Shown here one piece after another: positions 25,924 through 34,768 of a stretch of 64,000 bases of DNA. Numbering within the stretch: the stretch's first letter is position 1; every line of letters begins with the position of its first letter. A program made the position numbers and the translations under genes. This DNA is from Kibdelosporangium philippinense (GTDB lineage: Bacteria; Actinomycetota; Actinomycetes; Mycobacteriales; Pseudonocardiaceae): contig NZ_JAJVCN010000001.1 in NCBI RefSeq assembly GCF_021390435.2, forward strand, positions 1,488,001 through 1,552,000. The letters run 5' to 3'. A model generated the notes under the pieces. It made no database searches and was not told where the DNA came from. It saw only the letters and a list, made by a program, of their open reading frames with translations.

Positions 25924-26901
25924 ATGACCAGGCTGACCCAGTACGCACACGGCGGCGGCTGCGCGTGCAAGATCCCACCGGGCGAACTCGAACAGATCGT
26001 GGCAGGCCTGCACGGCACAGGGGACGCGGAACTCCTGGTCGGCGTGGACACCGGCGACGACGCGGCGGCCGTGCGGATCGCCGGGGGAGTGGCGTTGATC
26101 GCGACGACCGATTTCTTCACCCCGGTCGTGGACAATCCGTACGACTGGGGCCGAATCGCGGCGGCGAACGCGTTGTCCGACGTGTACGCGATGGGCGGAC
26201 GCCCGGTGCTCGCGTTGAACCTGCTCTGCTGGCCTCGTGATGTGTTGCCGATGGATCTTGCCCGCGAGGTGCTTCGAGGCGGGCTGGATGTGGCTGCCAA
26301 GGCGGGCTGCCATGTCGCTGGCGGACACAGCGTCGACGATCCGGAGCCCAAGTACGGCATGGCAGTTAGCGGGCTAGCCGACCCGGAATGGCTGCTGCGT
26401 AACGATGCCGGGGTCGCGGGAATGCCGTTGTCGCTGACCAAACCCCTGGGTATTGGCGTGCTCAACTCGCGGCACAATGCGACCGGCACAGAGTTTCCGC
26501 AGGCAGTCGAGGCCATGACCACCCTCAACCGAGACGCCTCGGAAGCGGCATTGGCAGCCGGAATCACGGCAGCCACGGACGTCACAGGCTTCGGACTGCT
26601 GGGACACACTTATAAGCTGGCTCGCGCCAGCTGTGTCACCGCCGTGATCGACTCAGCCGCCGTGCCATATCTGGAAGGCGCCCGGGAGGCGCTGCGCGAT
26701 GGGTACGTCAGCGGTGGCAGTCGCCGTAACCTCGATTGGGTCCGGCCGCACACCGATCTGTCTACTGTGGACTCGGGTGAAGCATTGCTGCTCGCCGACG
26801 CCCAGACATCAGGCGGATTGTTGCTCGCCGGAGAGATTCCTGGCGCTCCGGTGATCGGCGAACTGGTTCCCAGACAGGAAAAAGTCGTGGTCGTGCGCTG
26901 A
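25924..26901 (+). CDS. selD: selenide, water dikinase SelD
   Basis: 325 residues. The N-terminus has the catalytic loop HGGGCACKIPP with Cys13 and Lys16 at the positions equivalent to Cys17 and Lys20 of E. coli SelD; it is the Cys form, not a selenoprotein. Further AIR-synthase-like motifs follow: VGVDTGDDAAAVRI, ATTDFFTPVVDNPYDWGRIA, NALSDVYAMGG, VAGGHSVDDPEPKYGMAVSG and TDVTGFGLLGH. It makes selenophosphate from selenide and ATP for SelA. Divergent from tRNA-Sec/selA, completing the Sec pathway. Confidence 0.95.
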   Translation: MTRLTQYAHGGGCACKIPPGELEQIVAGLHGTGDAELLVGVDTGDDAAAVRIAGGVALIATTDFFTPVVDNPYDWGRIAAANALSDVYAMGGRPVLALNLLCWPRDVLPMDLAREVLRGGLDVAAKAGCHVAGGHSVDDPEPKYGMAVSGLADPEWLLRNDAGVAGMPLSLTKPLGIGVLNSRHNATGTEFPQAVEAMTTLNRDASEAALAAGITAATDVTGFGLLGHTYKLARASCVTAVIDSAAVPYLEGAREALRDGYVSGGSRRNLDWVRPHTDLSTVDSGEALLLADAQTSGGLLLAGEIPGAPVIGELVPRQEKVVVVR

Positions 26902-26962
26902 GGTCTGTCGATTCGCTGTCGGTTCGTGCTGTTCTGCCGCAATAACGGGCAAGATTCCGCCT

Positions 26963-27487
26963 ATGGCTGAACGAACGATTCGCTTGAACGGTAAGCAGGT
27001 CTCGGGCCCGTACCGGTCAGTGGGAACCAGTGAAAGCCAGGCCTCCGAGCAATTGCTGTACTGGCTGCGGGAACGCCACGGCCAGCACGGTCCACGTTTC
27101 GGCTGCGGTGTCTCGCAATGCGGTGCGTGCACCGTGCTCGTCAACGGCGATCCGGTGCGGTCGTGCACACGTCAGCTGCACACCGTGCCAGAGCAAGCCG
27201 AAGTCCGGACACTGGACGGTTTGCGCGCGCACCCTTTGCAGCGCGCGTTCGTGGAGGTTCAGGCCGGGCAGTGCGCGTTCTGTGTGAACGGCATGGTAAT
27301 GGGTGTTCTTGGTTGGCTTGAAAGCCGGATAGCCAGCGGAAACCGTACTGTGCCGTCGGATGACGAGATCAAAGATTTTCTGTCTGGGGCGTTGCCGGAC
27401 AACGACGACAACTACATCTGCCGGTGTGGCACGCATACCCGCATCGTCAGAGCTGTCTCCTTGGCGGCGAAGGAGATGCTCCGATGA
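26963..27487 (+). CDS. [2Fe-2S] subunit of a molybdenum hydroxylase
   Basis: 174 residues with the two-cluster pattern of xanthine-dehydrogenase-family small subunits: plant-type cluster FGCGVSQCGACTVLVNGDPV...C (about 48-68), and the all-helical second cluster CAFCVNGM (about 107-114) plus CRCGTHTR (near 150). It passes electrons from the molybdenum subunit encoded next. The ATGA overlap at 27484-27487 couples the two genes. No FAD subunit gene is present, so the enzyme resembles isoquinoline 1-oxidoreductase (IorAB) rather than CO dehydrogenase. Confidence 0.9.
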   Translation: MAERTIRLNGKQVSGPYRSVGTSESQASEQLLYWLRERHGQHGPRFGCGVSQCGACTVLVNGDPVRSCTRQLHTVPEQAEVRTLDGLRAHPLQRAFVEVQAGQCAFCVNGMVMGVLGWLESRIASGNRTVPSDDEIKDFLSGALPDNDDNYICRCGTHTRIVRAVSLAAKEMLR

Positions 27488-29721
27488 TCGGGCGCCGGAA
27501 ATTCCTCACTGGCGTTGTGGCGGTCGGTTTCACCCTCAGTTCGGCGCGTCCGGCTGGCCGGATCCGCGTGACCGCTGTCGGCGCGCCTGCCGCGGCAACC
27601 GAGTCCTGGCTCGTGCTCACCAGCGAGAAAATCACCTTGTACAGCGGAAAAGTCGATCTCGGCACCGGTATCCGGACCGCGTTGACCCAGATCATGGTCG
27701 AGGAACTGCGCCTCGGTGTGGCGGACGTGGACTACGTCGAAGGTGACACGTTGCTTGCCGTCGGCCAAGGCGGTTCGACCGGGTCCAAGAGCATCCAGAA
27801 CGGCGGAGTCCAGCTGCGCCAGGCCGCTGCGACAGCTTTCAGTGAGCTTCGGCGCCGCGCCGGCTTGTACTTCAACGTCGATCCGGCACGGCTGCGGGCC
27901 GAACACGGTGTGTTCCGGTTCGGCGAACGAACAGTCCGCTACGCGCGCCTGCTGGCAAGCGAAGTCACCGTACTGCCGTTGAATCCGAGCGTTTCTCTTG
28001 TACCGCCTGCCGAGTATGTCGTGGTTGGAAAGCCTGTTCGACGGGTTGACCTACCTGGCAAGCTAGCCGCGACTTTCCAGTATCTGCAGGATGTTTCGTT
28101 GCCGGGAATGCTGCACGGGCGCGTGGTTCGCCCGCCTGGCCGCAATTCCCGCGATCCGGTGATCGGTGATGTCGACCGGGCTCGTGCCCTCGAAGGCTTT
28201 GTCGATGTGGTTCACCGGGATCGGTTCATCGGTGTGGTCGCGACATCGGAGTGGATCGCGGCCCGTGCCGCCGCGCCTGCCACCGGGATCACCGTCAGCT
28301 GGACGCCGGGTCCAGTGCTGATCCCGCAGGCATCGTTGCCTGACGCGCTGCGGGACCCGGTCAACCACTACCGGACGGTTGTCGAGATCCCCGCCGATCT
28401 CGATCCACTGTTCGCGGCGGGGCCGACTGTGCTGGAAGCCAAGTACTTCACGCCTTTCCACATGCACGGTTCGATGGGGCCGTCGTTGGCGGTGGCCGAT
28501 GTCCGTGTGACACCGGATCCGGCAACCGGAATCCAGGCCACGATCTGGTCGAGCACCCAGAACGTCACCGAACTCCGTGGCACGCTCGCCCAGTTGCTCG
28601 AGCTCGATCCGGCCAGAATCCGTGTCATATTCACGGAATCGTCCGGCTGCTATGGCCACAATGGAGCCGACGACTGTGCTGCCGACGCGGCGCTACTGTC
28701 GCAAGCTGTCGGCCGACCGGTGCGAGTGCAATGGACGCGGCAGAACGAACACGGCTGGGAACCTCTTGGCGCAGCACAGGCCCACGACATGAAAGGCGCG
28801 GTCGGGCCCACGGGAATCACCGCTTGGTCGCACGTCAACTTCGCGCCGCCAGCCAACAGCAGGCCTTCGCGGACCAACGCGGGAACGCTGCTGGCGGGTG
28901 CGTTGGCAGGACGGCTGCCCGCACCGCTGCCTGCGTCCTCAGTGAACTCATCGGGACGCAACGCGCCTGTCACATACGGCTTTCCGCAACGCGTCGAAGC
29001 GCGACTGGTGAAAAGCTTCGAAACCACCGGCCCTGACTCGGCGCAACCAGTGGCACCGTTGACCTATCGGCTACCGAGGTCCACGGCTCTGCGATCACTC
29101 GGCGGATTCTCCAACAGCTTTGCCAACGAGAGCTTCTTCGACGAACTGGCCCACGCCGCCGGGCACGATCCATTGGAACTGCGGATCGCCTCGTTGCCGG
29201 ATCCACGTGGCGTGGCGGTCTGCGAGGCGCTGCGAGATACGTGGCGTGGCAGGCCATCCGGTCCTGGAATCGGTGCGGGAGTGGCGTTCCAGCAGTACGA
29301 GGTCGAGAACGCCTATGTGGCTGTGTACGTGGAGGTGCGCGTCGAGACCGAGCGGATTCGGGTGACCAGGGTCGTGGTCGCGCACGACTGCGGCTTGATC
29401 GTGAACCCGGACGGCCTGCGTAACCAGATCGAAGGCAACGTCGTACAGGGGATCAGCCGCACGCTGAAGGAGCAGGTGCACTACACCGCCGACCGGGTCA
29501 CCTCGGTGGTCTGGCAGAGCAGCCAGTTCAACCCCGGCCCGCAGTACGAGGTGCTGCGGTTCAACGAAGTCCCGGTGATCGAGACGATCCTGATCAACCG
29601 CGTCGACCAGCCACCGCTCGGCGCGGGCGAACCAGCGATCGGCCCAATGCCCGGCGCGATCGGCAACGCGGTGTTCGCCGCAACCGGCAAGCGGATCCGG
29701 ACGTTGCCGCTCACTTTGTAG
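27484..29721 (+). CDS. molybdopterin-binding subunit, isoquinoline 1-oxidoreductase/aldehyde oxidase type
   Basis: 745 residues from the ATG at 27484. It begins with a twin-arginine signal (MIGRRKFLTGVVAVGFTL), so the folded cofactor-loaded heterodimer is probably exported. The substrate-binding and Moco motifs follow: VGQGGSTGSKSI, HMHGSMGPSLAVADV, SSGCYGHNGADDCAADA and, near the C-terminus, GAGEPAIGPMPGAI with the catalytic Glu. It would hydroxylate an N-heteroaromatic or aldehyde with water as oxygen source; the true substrate is unknown. Tail overlaps the convergent HxlR gene by 11 nt. Confidence 0.88.
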   Translation: MIGRRKFLTGVVAVGFTLSSARPAGRIRVTAVGAPAAATESWLVLTSEKITLYSGKVDLGTGIRTALTQIMVEELRLGVADVDYVEGDTLLAVGQGGSTGSKSIQNGGVQLRQAAATAFSELRRRAGLYFNVDPARLRAEHGVFRFGERTVRYARLLASEVTVLPLNPSVSLVPPAEYVVVGKPVRRVDLPGKLAATFQYLQDVSLPGMLHGRVVRPPGRNSRDPVIGDVDRARALEGFVDVVHRDRFIGVVATSEWIAARAAAPATGITVSWTPGPVLIPQASLPDALRDPVNHYRTVVEIPADLDPLFAAGPTVLEAKYFTPFHMHGSMGPSLAVADVRVTPDPATGIQATIWSSTQNVTELRGTLAQLLELDPARIRVIFTESSGCYGHNGADDCAADAALLSQAVGRPVRVQWTRQNEHGWEPLGAAQAHDMKGAVGPTGITAWSHVNFAPPANSRPSRTNAGTLLAGALAGRLPAPLPASSVNSSGRNAPVTYGFPQRVEARLVKSFETTGPDSAQPVAPLTYRLPRSTALRSLGGFSNSFANESFFDELAHAAGHDPLELRIASLPDPRGVAVCEALRDTWRGRPSGPGIGAGVAFQQYEVENAYVAVYVEVRVETERIRVTRVVVAHDCGLIVNPDGLRNQIEGNVVQGISRTLKEQVHYTADRVTSVVWQSSQFNPGPQYEVLRFNEVPVIETILINRVDQPPLGAGEPAIGPMPGAIGNAVFAATGKRIRTLPLTL

Positions 29722-30088
29722 GGCTGTTGCGTACTGCCCATTCGGCAAGCGCGGACAGCGGCACCAACAGGCTCTGGCCCAGCGGCGTGAGGCTGTACTC
29801 GACACTCGGCGGAACGCTCGGGAACACCTCACGCCGCACAAGCTTGTCATCTTCGAGTATTCGGAGGGTGCGCGTGAGCATGCGTTGACTGATGCCCTCG
29901 ATTGAGCGGTGCAGCTCGTTGTACCGGTAGGCCCGGTTGCCGAGCATGATCACGACCAACATGCTCCACTTGTCGCCGATCCGCTGGAACAGGCCGTTCA
30001 CCGGGCAGACCGCGAGCTCATCCCGCGGCACAGGATTCGGCAATTCGTGCGCGAGGACGGCAGGCACATCGGTGTTCGTACCGGACAT
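29711..30088 (-). CDS. HxlR-family transcriptional regulator
   Basis: 125 residues from the ATG at 30088, which has AAGGCAG upstream; a longer frame from 30127 would add 13 basic residues. The HxlR winged helix is plain: CPVNGLFQRIGDKWSMLVVI with the conserved Cys, YRYNELHRSIEGISQRMLTR and TLRILEDDKLVRREVF. These proteins often sense quinones or aldehydes through the Cys. Divergent from the SDR gene 72 nt away, which it probably controls. Confidence 0.88.
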   Translation of the reverse strand: MSGTNTDVPAVLAHELPNPVPRDELAVCPVNGLFQRIGDKWSMLVVIMLGNRAYRYNELHRSIEGISQRMLTRTLRILEDDKLVRREVFPSVPPSVEYSLTPLGQSLLVPLSALAEWAVRNSPTK

Positions 30089-30159
30089 CAAACTGCCTTC
30101 TTTCGCACGTCGTCGCCTGCCACCCACGATAGGTGCACCACCCCAGCTTAGGAGGATTC

Positions 30160-30930
30160 GTGCGCAAGACCGTGGTGATCAGTGGCGGAACCGACGGCAT
30201 GGGCCGCGCCACCGCGCTTGAGCGGATCGCACGCGGTGACCGTGTGATCGTGATCGGCAGCAATCCGGGCAAGGCCGTCGAAGGCGCACAGTTCCTGCAG
30301 GCAGATCTCTCGTCGGTCAAGGAGGTCGTGCGCGTCGCGGGCGAAATTACCGGGCCGATCGACGCCTTGGCGCTGTTCGCCAACCGGACGCAAGCCAAAC
30401 GCGTGGAGACGCCGGAAGGATTGGAATACACGTTCGCGCTGTACTACCTGAGCCGCTATTTGCTGGGGGAGTTGCTGCTGCCGCAACTGGAGGCCAGCCC
30501 GCAGCCGGTGATCATCAATGTCGCTGGTGTCGGCACGAAGGCCGGGCGGGTCCACTGGGACGACATGCAACTGGAACGTAAATACGGCGTGATCACGGCC
30601 CAGTTGCAGGCCGGGCGCGCGAACGATTTGCTCGGCGTGTCGTTCGCGGCCTTGGGCCGCCGGACCCGGTACGTGCACTACCACCCGGGATTCACCCGCA
30701 GTGGCAGCGACAATCCCGTGATCAAGCTGTTGGCCAAGTTCTTCGCGCGAGAAGTGGCCGAATCCGTGCGGCCGGTTGTGTCCTGGATCTCCACACCACC
30801 ATCCGCGCCGCTGACGGCTAATGACCGAGGGAAGGACGTTCCGTTGTCCCTGAAGACGTTGTCGCCGCACGACGCTGCCCGCCTCGACGCGCGTACCAAA
30901 GACTTAGCAGCGCTGGCAGACCTGTACTGA
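30160..30930 (+). CDS. short-chain dehydrogenase/reductase-like protein
   Basis: 256 residues from the GTG at 30160, with GGAGG at 30151-30155. Rossmann motif TVVISGGTDGMGRATALERI, the ADLSSVKEV segment, and NVAGVGTKAG in the place of the catalytic Ser strand. The usual YxxxK is not obvious (ERKYGVITAQLQAGRAND), so it may be an atypical or non-catalytic member, or use a different residue. Its last 113 nt overlap, tail to tail, the MFS gene. Probably regulated by the divergent HxlR protein. Confidence 0.75.
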   Translation: MRKTVVISGGTDGMGRATALERIARGDRVIVIGSNPGKAVEGAQFLQADLSSVKEVVRVAGEITGPIDALALFANRTQAKRVETPEGLEYTFALYYLSRYLLGELLLPQLEASPQPVIINVAGVGTKAGRVHWDDMQLERKYGVITAQLQAGRANDLLGVSFAALGRRTRYVHYHPGFTRSGSDNPVIKLLAKFFAREVAESVRPVVSWISTPPSAPLTANDRGKDVPLSLKTLSPHDAARLDARTKDLAALADLY

Positions 30931-32056
30931 TCATGAGCACGGCCTGTACTTCGAGCAGCCTGGTCAGGCTCCACACGTCGGCAAGCGGACCGGCGATGAG
31001 CATCCCGATCGCCTGGAACAGCGCCATGAACGCCATGGTCGACGCCAGCACCCGGCCCGATTTCTCCGGCACGCCAGCGGTCTGCAGGACCGTGATCGAC
31101 CCCGACATGAAGAAAATGCCTGGCGCGCCTGTGATTCCGAACAGAACAAAGTAGACCGGAAGGCTGGTGGTCAGCGCGGGCATGTGCCAGATCGTGAACG
31201 TCATCACCCCCACGCCCAACCCGCCGACCGCGCACATGATCTCCGGCGATATCCGCCTGACCAAGGACGCGCCGATCGCCAACCCGGCAATGAGCCCACC
31301 GATTGCCTGAACCCCGCGTAACAACCCGACTTCCGCCTCGCCACCGCCAAGCGGCCCGGTCACGAACACCACGAACAGAACCAGGAACATGCCCTGCGCC
31401 AACGAACCCAGCGCCAACGTCAAACCGATGGTCTTCAACCGTCGCTCACGCCGGAACTCAGCCAGCCCGTCCAACCACGCTCGCCAGATCCGGTGCCGCA
31501 GCTTGGGTGCTGCCCGCACCTCAAACTTCTTCAGCAGCAACGCTGTTGTCAGCGCCAGCAATATGAGATAGCTGATGACCACAGTGGACAGGCCGCCGGT
31601 GGCGAGCGTGATGCCGCCGAGTGAACTGCCGAGCAGACGTGCACCGCTGCTGTTGAAACCCATCCACCCGTTGGCCGCGACAACTTTGCCCTTGGCGACC
31701 ACGTACGGAACCAAGGCGGTGCGCGCGGGCTCGAATAAGGTCGCGGCCGCGGACTGGCTGACCATCACGACGTAGATCAACCAAGCGGAGTCCGTGACCA
31801 GCAACGGAACCGCGGCCAACGCCTGCCCAAGGCTGACAAGAGACAGCGTCCGCCCGCGATCCCAGCGATCGGCCACGAACCCGGCGACCGGACTGAGCAG
31901 GATCATCGGCAGAACGCCTGCGACCATGGCCAACGCGGTGGAGCTGGCCGATCCGGTCGCCTGGTAGATGAACACGGGAAGGGCGATCTGGAGCATCCAC
32001 TCGGCGCACTCGCAGAACAAGCTCGCGAGCCACAACCGAGCGAATGCCCTGGTCAT
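30818..32056 (-). CDS. MFS transporter
   Basis: 412 residues, about twelve hydrophobic helices. The signature loop between helices 2 and 3 reads GFVADRWDRGRTLSLVS, and the N-terminus LWLASLFCECAEWMLQIALP matches the drug-exporter-like MFS group (enterobactin-exporter-like). The last ~40 residues are a polar cytoplasmic tail encoded in the 113-nt overlap with the SDR gene. Substrate unknown. The 124 nt upstream (32057-32180) show no further gene. Confidence 0.85.
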   Translation of the reverse strand: MTRAFARLWLASLFCECAEWMLQIALPVFIYQATGSASSTALAMVAGVLPMILLSPVAGFVADRWDRGRTLSLVSLGQALAAVPLLVTDSAWLIYVVMVSQSAAATLFEPARTALVPYVVAKGKVVAANGWMGFNSSGARLLGSSLGGITLATGGLSTVVISYLILLALTTALLLKKFEVRAAPKLRHRIWRAWLDGLAEFRRERRLKTIGLTLALGSLAQGMFLVLFVVFVTGPLGGGEAEVGLLRGVQAIGGLIAGLAIGASLVRRISPEIMCAVGGLGVGVMTFTIWHMPALTTSLPVYFVLFGITGAPGIFFMSGSITVLQTAGVPEKSGRVLASTMAFMALFQAIGMLIAGPLADVWSLTRLLEVQAVLMISTGLPALLSLWYARRGGQRRAATTSSGTTERPSLGH

Positions 32057-32180
32057 GAGCTCGGTTGCCCGTCAGCCTCGGCCCTCGGGCTCATGTGCAC
32101 CGGCCGGTCATCACACCCTCACTGGGAAGAACCCTTTCGAGAAAGATGCTTTCAACTCATGGCCGATGTCAAGGCACGGC

Positions 32181-32486
32181 TTACGGGACCCCGAGCAGTC
32201 GGAGTCCGGCGGCCGTGCCCGCGGCGGCGATCACGACGATGACGAACGGAACCTTGCGCCAAGCCAGCACGCCGCCGACAAGCACACCGGCAGGCCGGGC
32301 ATAACCCGCGAACCCATGCCCATCGATGAACGTCGAAACGGCTACAAGTGCCGAAAACAGCACGGCCACCCCGACCATCATCACCCGCTGGACCCGAGGC
32401 GAAATCTCTACTCGCGCCCGCAAAGCCGGACCGGCGAGCCGGAGCGCGAACGTACCCACGCCAAGCAGAACCACCGCCACGATCAC
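32181..32486 (-). CDS. azlD: AzlD-type branched-chain amino acid exporter subunit
   Basis: 101 residues, three to four hydrophobic helices, starting MIVAVVLLGVGTFALRLAGP. Size and pattern match AzlD, the small partner of AzlC. The start overlaps the azlC stop by 4 nt. Together they form an inner-membrane exporter for branched-chain amino acids or analogues. Confidence 0.85.
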   Translation of the reverse strand: MIVAVVLLGVGTFALRLAGPALRARVEISPRVQRVMMVGVAVLFSALVAVSTFIDGHGFAGYARPAGVLVGGVLAWRKVPFVIVVIAAAGTAAGLRLLGVP

Positions 32487-33163
32487 GCCGCCACCGTCCG
32501 TCGGCCGAAGCTCGCAACCACCCCGAGCAAAGCGAGCAGCGCGGGCACCCCCGCAGGGACGAACGGCGCGGTCGCCAACGCGATGACCACGCCGACGGAC
32601 ACCGCGCGAAGCGTTGGAGCGTCCTTCAGGGACGGCAGCACGAGCGCGAGCAACACCGCGGGGAACGCGGCGTCCAACCCGAAGGCGTCCGTGTTACTGA
32701 TGACAGTTCCGCCGAACGCGCCGAGTAGGGTGCCCGCATTCCAGCAAAGGAACAGGCCGATGCCACATACCCAGAACGCGGCTCGTCGCTGCCGTGGATC
32801 CTCCTGGGGCACGGTGAACGCGGTCACTTCGTCGGTGGTGATGTGGGCGCCAAGCAGACGGGTGCCCCAGCCTTTGCCCATCGCGTCACTGACCGCGAAG
32901 CTCAGCGGCAGCAGCCGGGTGTTTACGAGCAGACCGGTGATCACGGCCGCGATCGGATTGCCGCCCGAGGCGATGACCGCGACGAACATGAACTGGGAGG
33001 CGCCGGCGAACACGACCACCGACATGAGCATCGCCAACCACACCGGCAGGCCCGAGCCGACCGCGATCGCGCCGAATGACGCACCGACGAATCCGCAGGC
33101 CACGCACACTAACGCGATGTCTCGCGCCAGCTCTCGATCCAGGGTTCTCCATAACGAACGCAT
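32483..33163 (-). CDS. azlC: AzlC-family branched-chain amino acid exporter
   Basis: 226 residues. The AzlC pattern is clear: VGASFGAIAVGSGLPVWLAM, VFAGASQFMFVAVIASGGNP and VNTRLLPLSFAVSD, followed by several membrane helices. First gene of the pair, divergent from the XRE-cupin regulator; an inverted repeat sits across its start codon. Confidence 0.9.
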   Translation of the reverse strand: MRSLWRTLDRELARDIALVCVACGFVGASFGAIAVGSGLPVWLAMLMSVVVFAGASQFMFVAVIASGGNPIAAVITGLLVNTRLLPLSFAVSDAMGKGWGTRLLGAHITTDEVTAFTVPQEDPRQRRAAFWVCGIGLFLCWNAGTLLGAFGGTVISNTDAFGLDAAFPAVLLALVLPSLKDAPTLRAVSVGVVIALATAPFVPAGVPALLALLGVVASFGRRTVAA

Positions 33164-33173
33164 CGACCGTTAT
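33151..33173. promoter_or_regulatory. ATAACG-N11-CGTTAT dyad over the azlC start
   Basis: ATAACG (33151-33156) and CGTTAT (33168-33173) are perfect complements; the azlC ATG (33161-33163) lies between them. It is a good operator candidate for the divergent XRE-cupin regulator. Confidence 0.5.
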
Positions 33174-33230
33174 GCTGGACGCTAGGCGAAGCGTTTGTCA
33201 AGACGAACGAACGTACCGATGGAGCGAACG

Positions 33231-33797
33231 ATGGCCCAATCTCCCGCCCAACTCTCGGTGATCTCCGTGATCGCGGCGTCCCTGCAACGCGAGCGCCGCC
33301 GCGCCGGACTGTCCCTCGCCGAGCTCGCACGCCGGGCCGGAGTCGCGAAATCCACCTTGTCCCAGCTCGAATCCGGCACTGGGAACCCGAGCGTGGAAAC
33401 CCTCTGGGCGCTCTGTGTCGCGCTGGACGTGACGTTCGCCCAGATCGTCGAGCCGCCCGAGCCCAAGGTACACGTGATCCGCGCGAACGAAGGCCCGACG
33501 ATCGCCTCCGAACACGCGGACTACGTTGCCAAGGTCTTGTCGGCCTGCCCGCCGAACGCGCGTCGAGACCTGTACCTCGTCACGGCCCAGCCGGGAACGG
33601 CCCGCGAATCAGCTCCGCACCGCGCCGGAACGTACGAGCATGTCGTCCTCAGCACCGGCCGCGCGCTGACCGGTGTGCTGGAGAACCTGGTCGAGATCGG
33701 GCCCGGTGATTACGTCGGCTACCCCGGCGATGTGCCGCACATCTTCAAGGCACTGGAACCCGACACGGTCGCGGTGATGGTGTCCGAGTCCGTCTGA
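33231..33797 (+). CDS. XRE-family regulator with C-terminal cupin
   Basis: 188 residues from the ATG at 33231 (GGAGCGAACG upstream); earlier in-frame starts at 33195 and 33219 exist. HTH_3 domain: RRRAGLSLAELARRAGVAKS and TLSQLESGTGNPSVETLWAL. A cupin barrel follows (about 95-185) with HRAGTYEHVVLSTG and GPGDYVGYPGDVPHIFKAL. Such proteins bind a small ligand in the cupin and control a neighbouring transporter, here azlCD. Confidence 0.88.
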   Translation: MAQSPAQLSVISVIAASLQRERRRAGLSLAELARRAGVAKSTLSQLESGTGNPSVETLWALCVALDVTFAQIVEPPEPKVHVIRANEGPTIASEHADYVAKVLSACPPNARRDLYLVTAQPGTARESAPHRAGTYEHVVLSTGRALTGVLENLVEIGPGDYVGYPGDVPHIFKALEPDTVAVMVSESV

Positions 33798-33915
33798 GTT
33801 GTGCTCGATCACAAAAGCGCTGGGTCGATTGTGGAAACTCTCCTGGTTCTCGCCGTCCGCGGCCACTTCATCATGTGATGAGCACGTTACGACGGAGTAA
33901 TCGTGGAGGTCACCG

Positions 33916-34728
33916 ATGCGTGTGCTTGTGGCAGGTCTTGTGGTTGCGGCCGTCGTGTCGAGCGGGGGAGTGGCTGCGGCCGAGCCGCTCGAATACGTCG
34001 CCATGGGCGATTCGGCCGCGGCGGGACCGCTGATTCCGACGCAGGACCCGAACCTGCTGTGCCTGCGGTCCAATCGCAACTATCCGGCTGTCGTGGCCGA
34101 CGCACTGGGCGCCGAACTCACCGACGTCACGTGTTCCGGTGCCGTCACCGACGACTTCGCAGGTAGCCGGTTCGGGATTCTGCCGCCCCAGTTCGACGCG
34201 CTGCGGCCGAGCACGGATCTGGTGTCGGTGACGATCGGTGCCAACGACATCGGCCTGTTCGGCGCGGCTTTGAGCTGCATCAACTTCCTGCCAGAGCCTG
34301 CGGGCGTGTCGTGCGCGGACCGTCTCGGCAACGGTCCCGCGAAGGCAGTGGACGCGTGGACATCGGAGTTCAGTGCGGCGCTCGCGGAGATCCGGCGCCG
34401 GGCTCCACATGCGACAGTCCTCGTCACGGGCTACGGAACCTATGTGCGGCCTGGCGGTTGCTATCCACGGCAACCGGTGTGGGCGCGTGACGCGGACTAC
34501 CTGCAGGGCGTGATGAACAAGGTCAGCGCGGTGGCCAAAGCGCAGGCCACCAAGAACGGTGCGAGGTTCGTTGACTTCGCGGCCGTCACGGTTGGTCACG
34601 ACATCTGTGCGGATCCTGCTGACCGGTACCTCGAAGGTCTCGTCCCGACGGCTCCGGCCGCTCCGCTGCACCCGAACGCCCAGGGTATGGCCGCGTTCGG
34701 CAAGGCGGTCACGGCCGCTGCCCGGTAA
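33916..34728 (+). CDS. secreted SGNH/GDSL hydrolase
   Basis: 270 residues with a signal peptide (MRVLVAGLVVAAVVSSGGVA, cleavage after AAA-E). SGNH blocks: block I YVAMGDSAAAG (catalytic Ser), block III TIGANDIGLFG, and block V with PLHPNAQGMA (catalytic His). Cysteine pairs suggest disulfides. It is the class that includes Streptomyces scoe1-type and Rv0518-like lipases/esterases. A second relative is encoded at 62788-63693. Preceded by GTGGAGG-type ribosome site. Confidence 0.9.
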   Translation: MRVLVAGLVVAAVVSSGGVAAAEPLEYVAMGDSAAAGPLIPTQDPNLLCLRSNRNYPAVVADALGAELTDVTCSGAVTDDFAGSRFGILPPQFDALRPSTDLVSVTIGANDIGLFGAALSCINFLPEPAGVSCADRLGNGPAKAVDAWTSEFSAALAEIRRRAPHATVLVTGYGTYVRPGGCYPRQPVWARDADYLQGVMNKVSAVAKAQATKNGARFVDFAAVTVGHDICADPADRYLEGLVPTAPAAPLHPNAQGMAAFGKAVTAAAR

Positions 34729-34738
34729 CCAACGTGCT

Positions 34739-34768
34739 CGATCCGGCGACTGCTCAACCGCCGGATCG
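34739..34768. terminator. bidirectional hairpin between convergent genes
   Basis: CGATCCGGCG (34739-34748) and its complement (34759-34768) with a 10-nt loop, between the SGNH hydrolase and the convergent PucR gene; it overlaps the last codons of the latter. Confidence 0.7.

Noticed and set aside
31968..33185. 405-codon plus-strand frame over azlCD
   Set aside because: Low-complexity Arg/Pro/Thr-rich antisense frame; AzlC and AzlD on the other strand are well supported.
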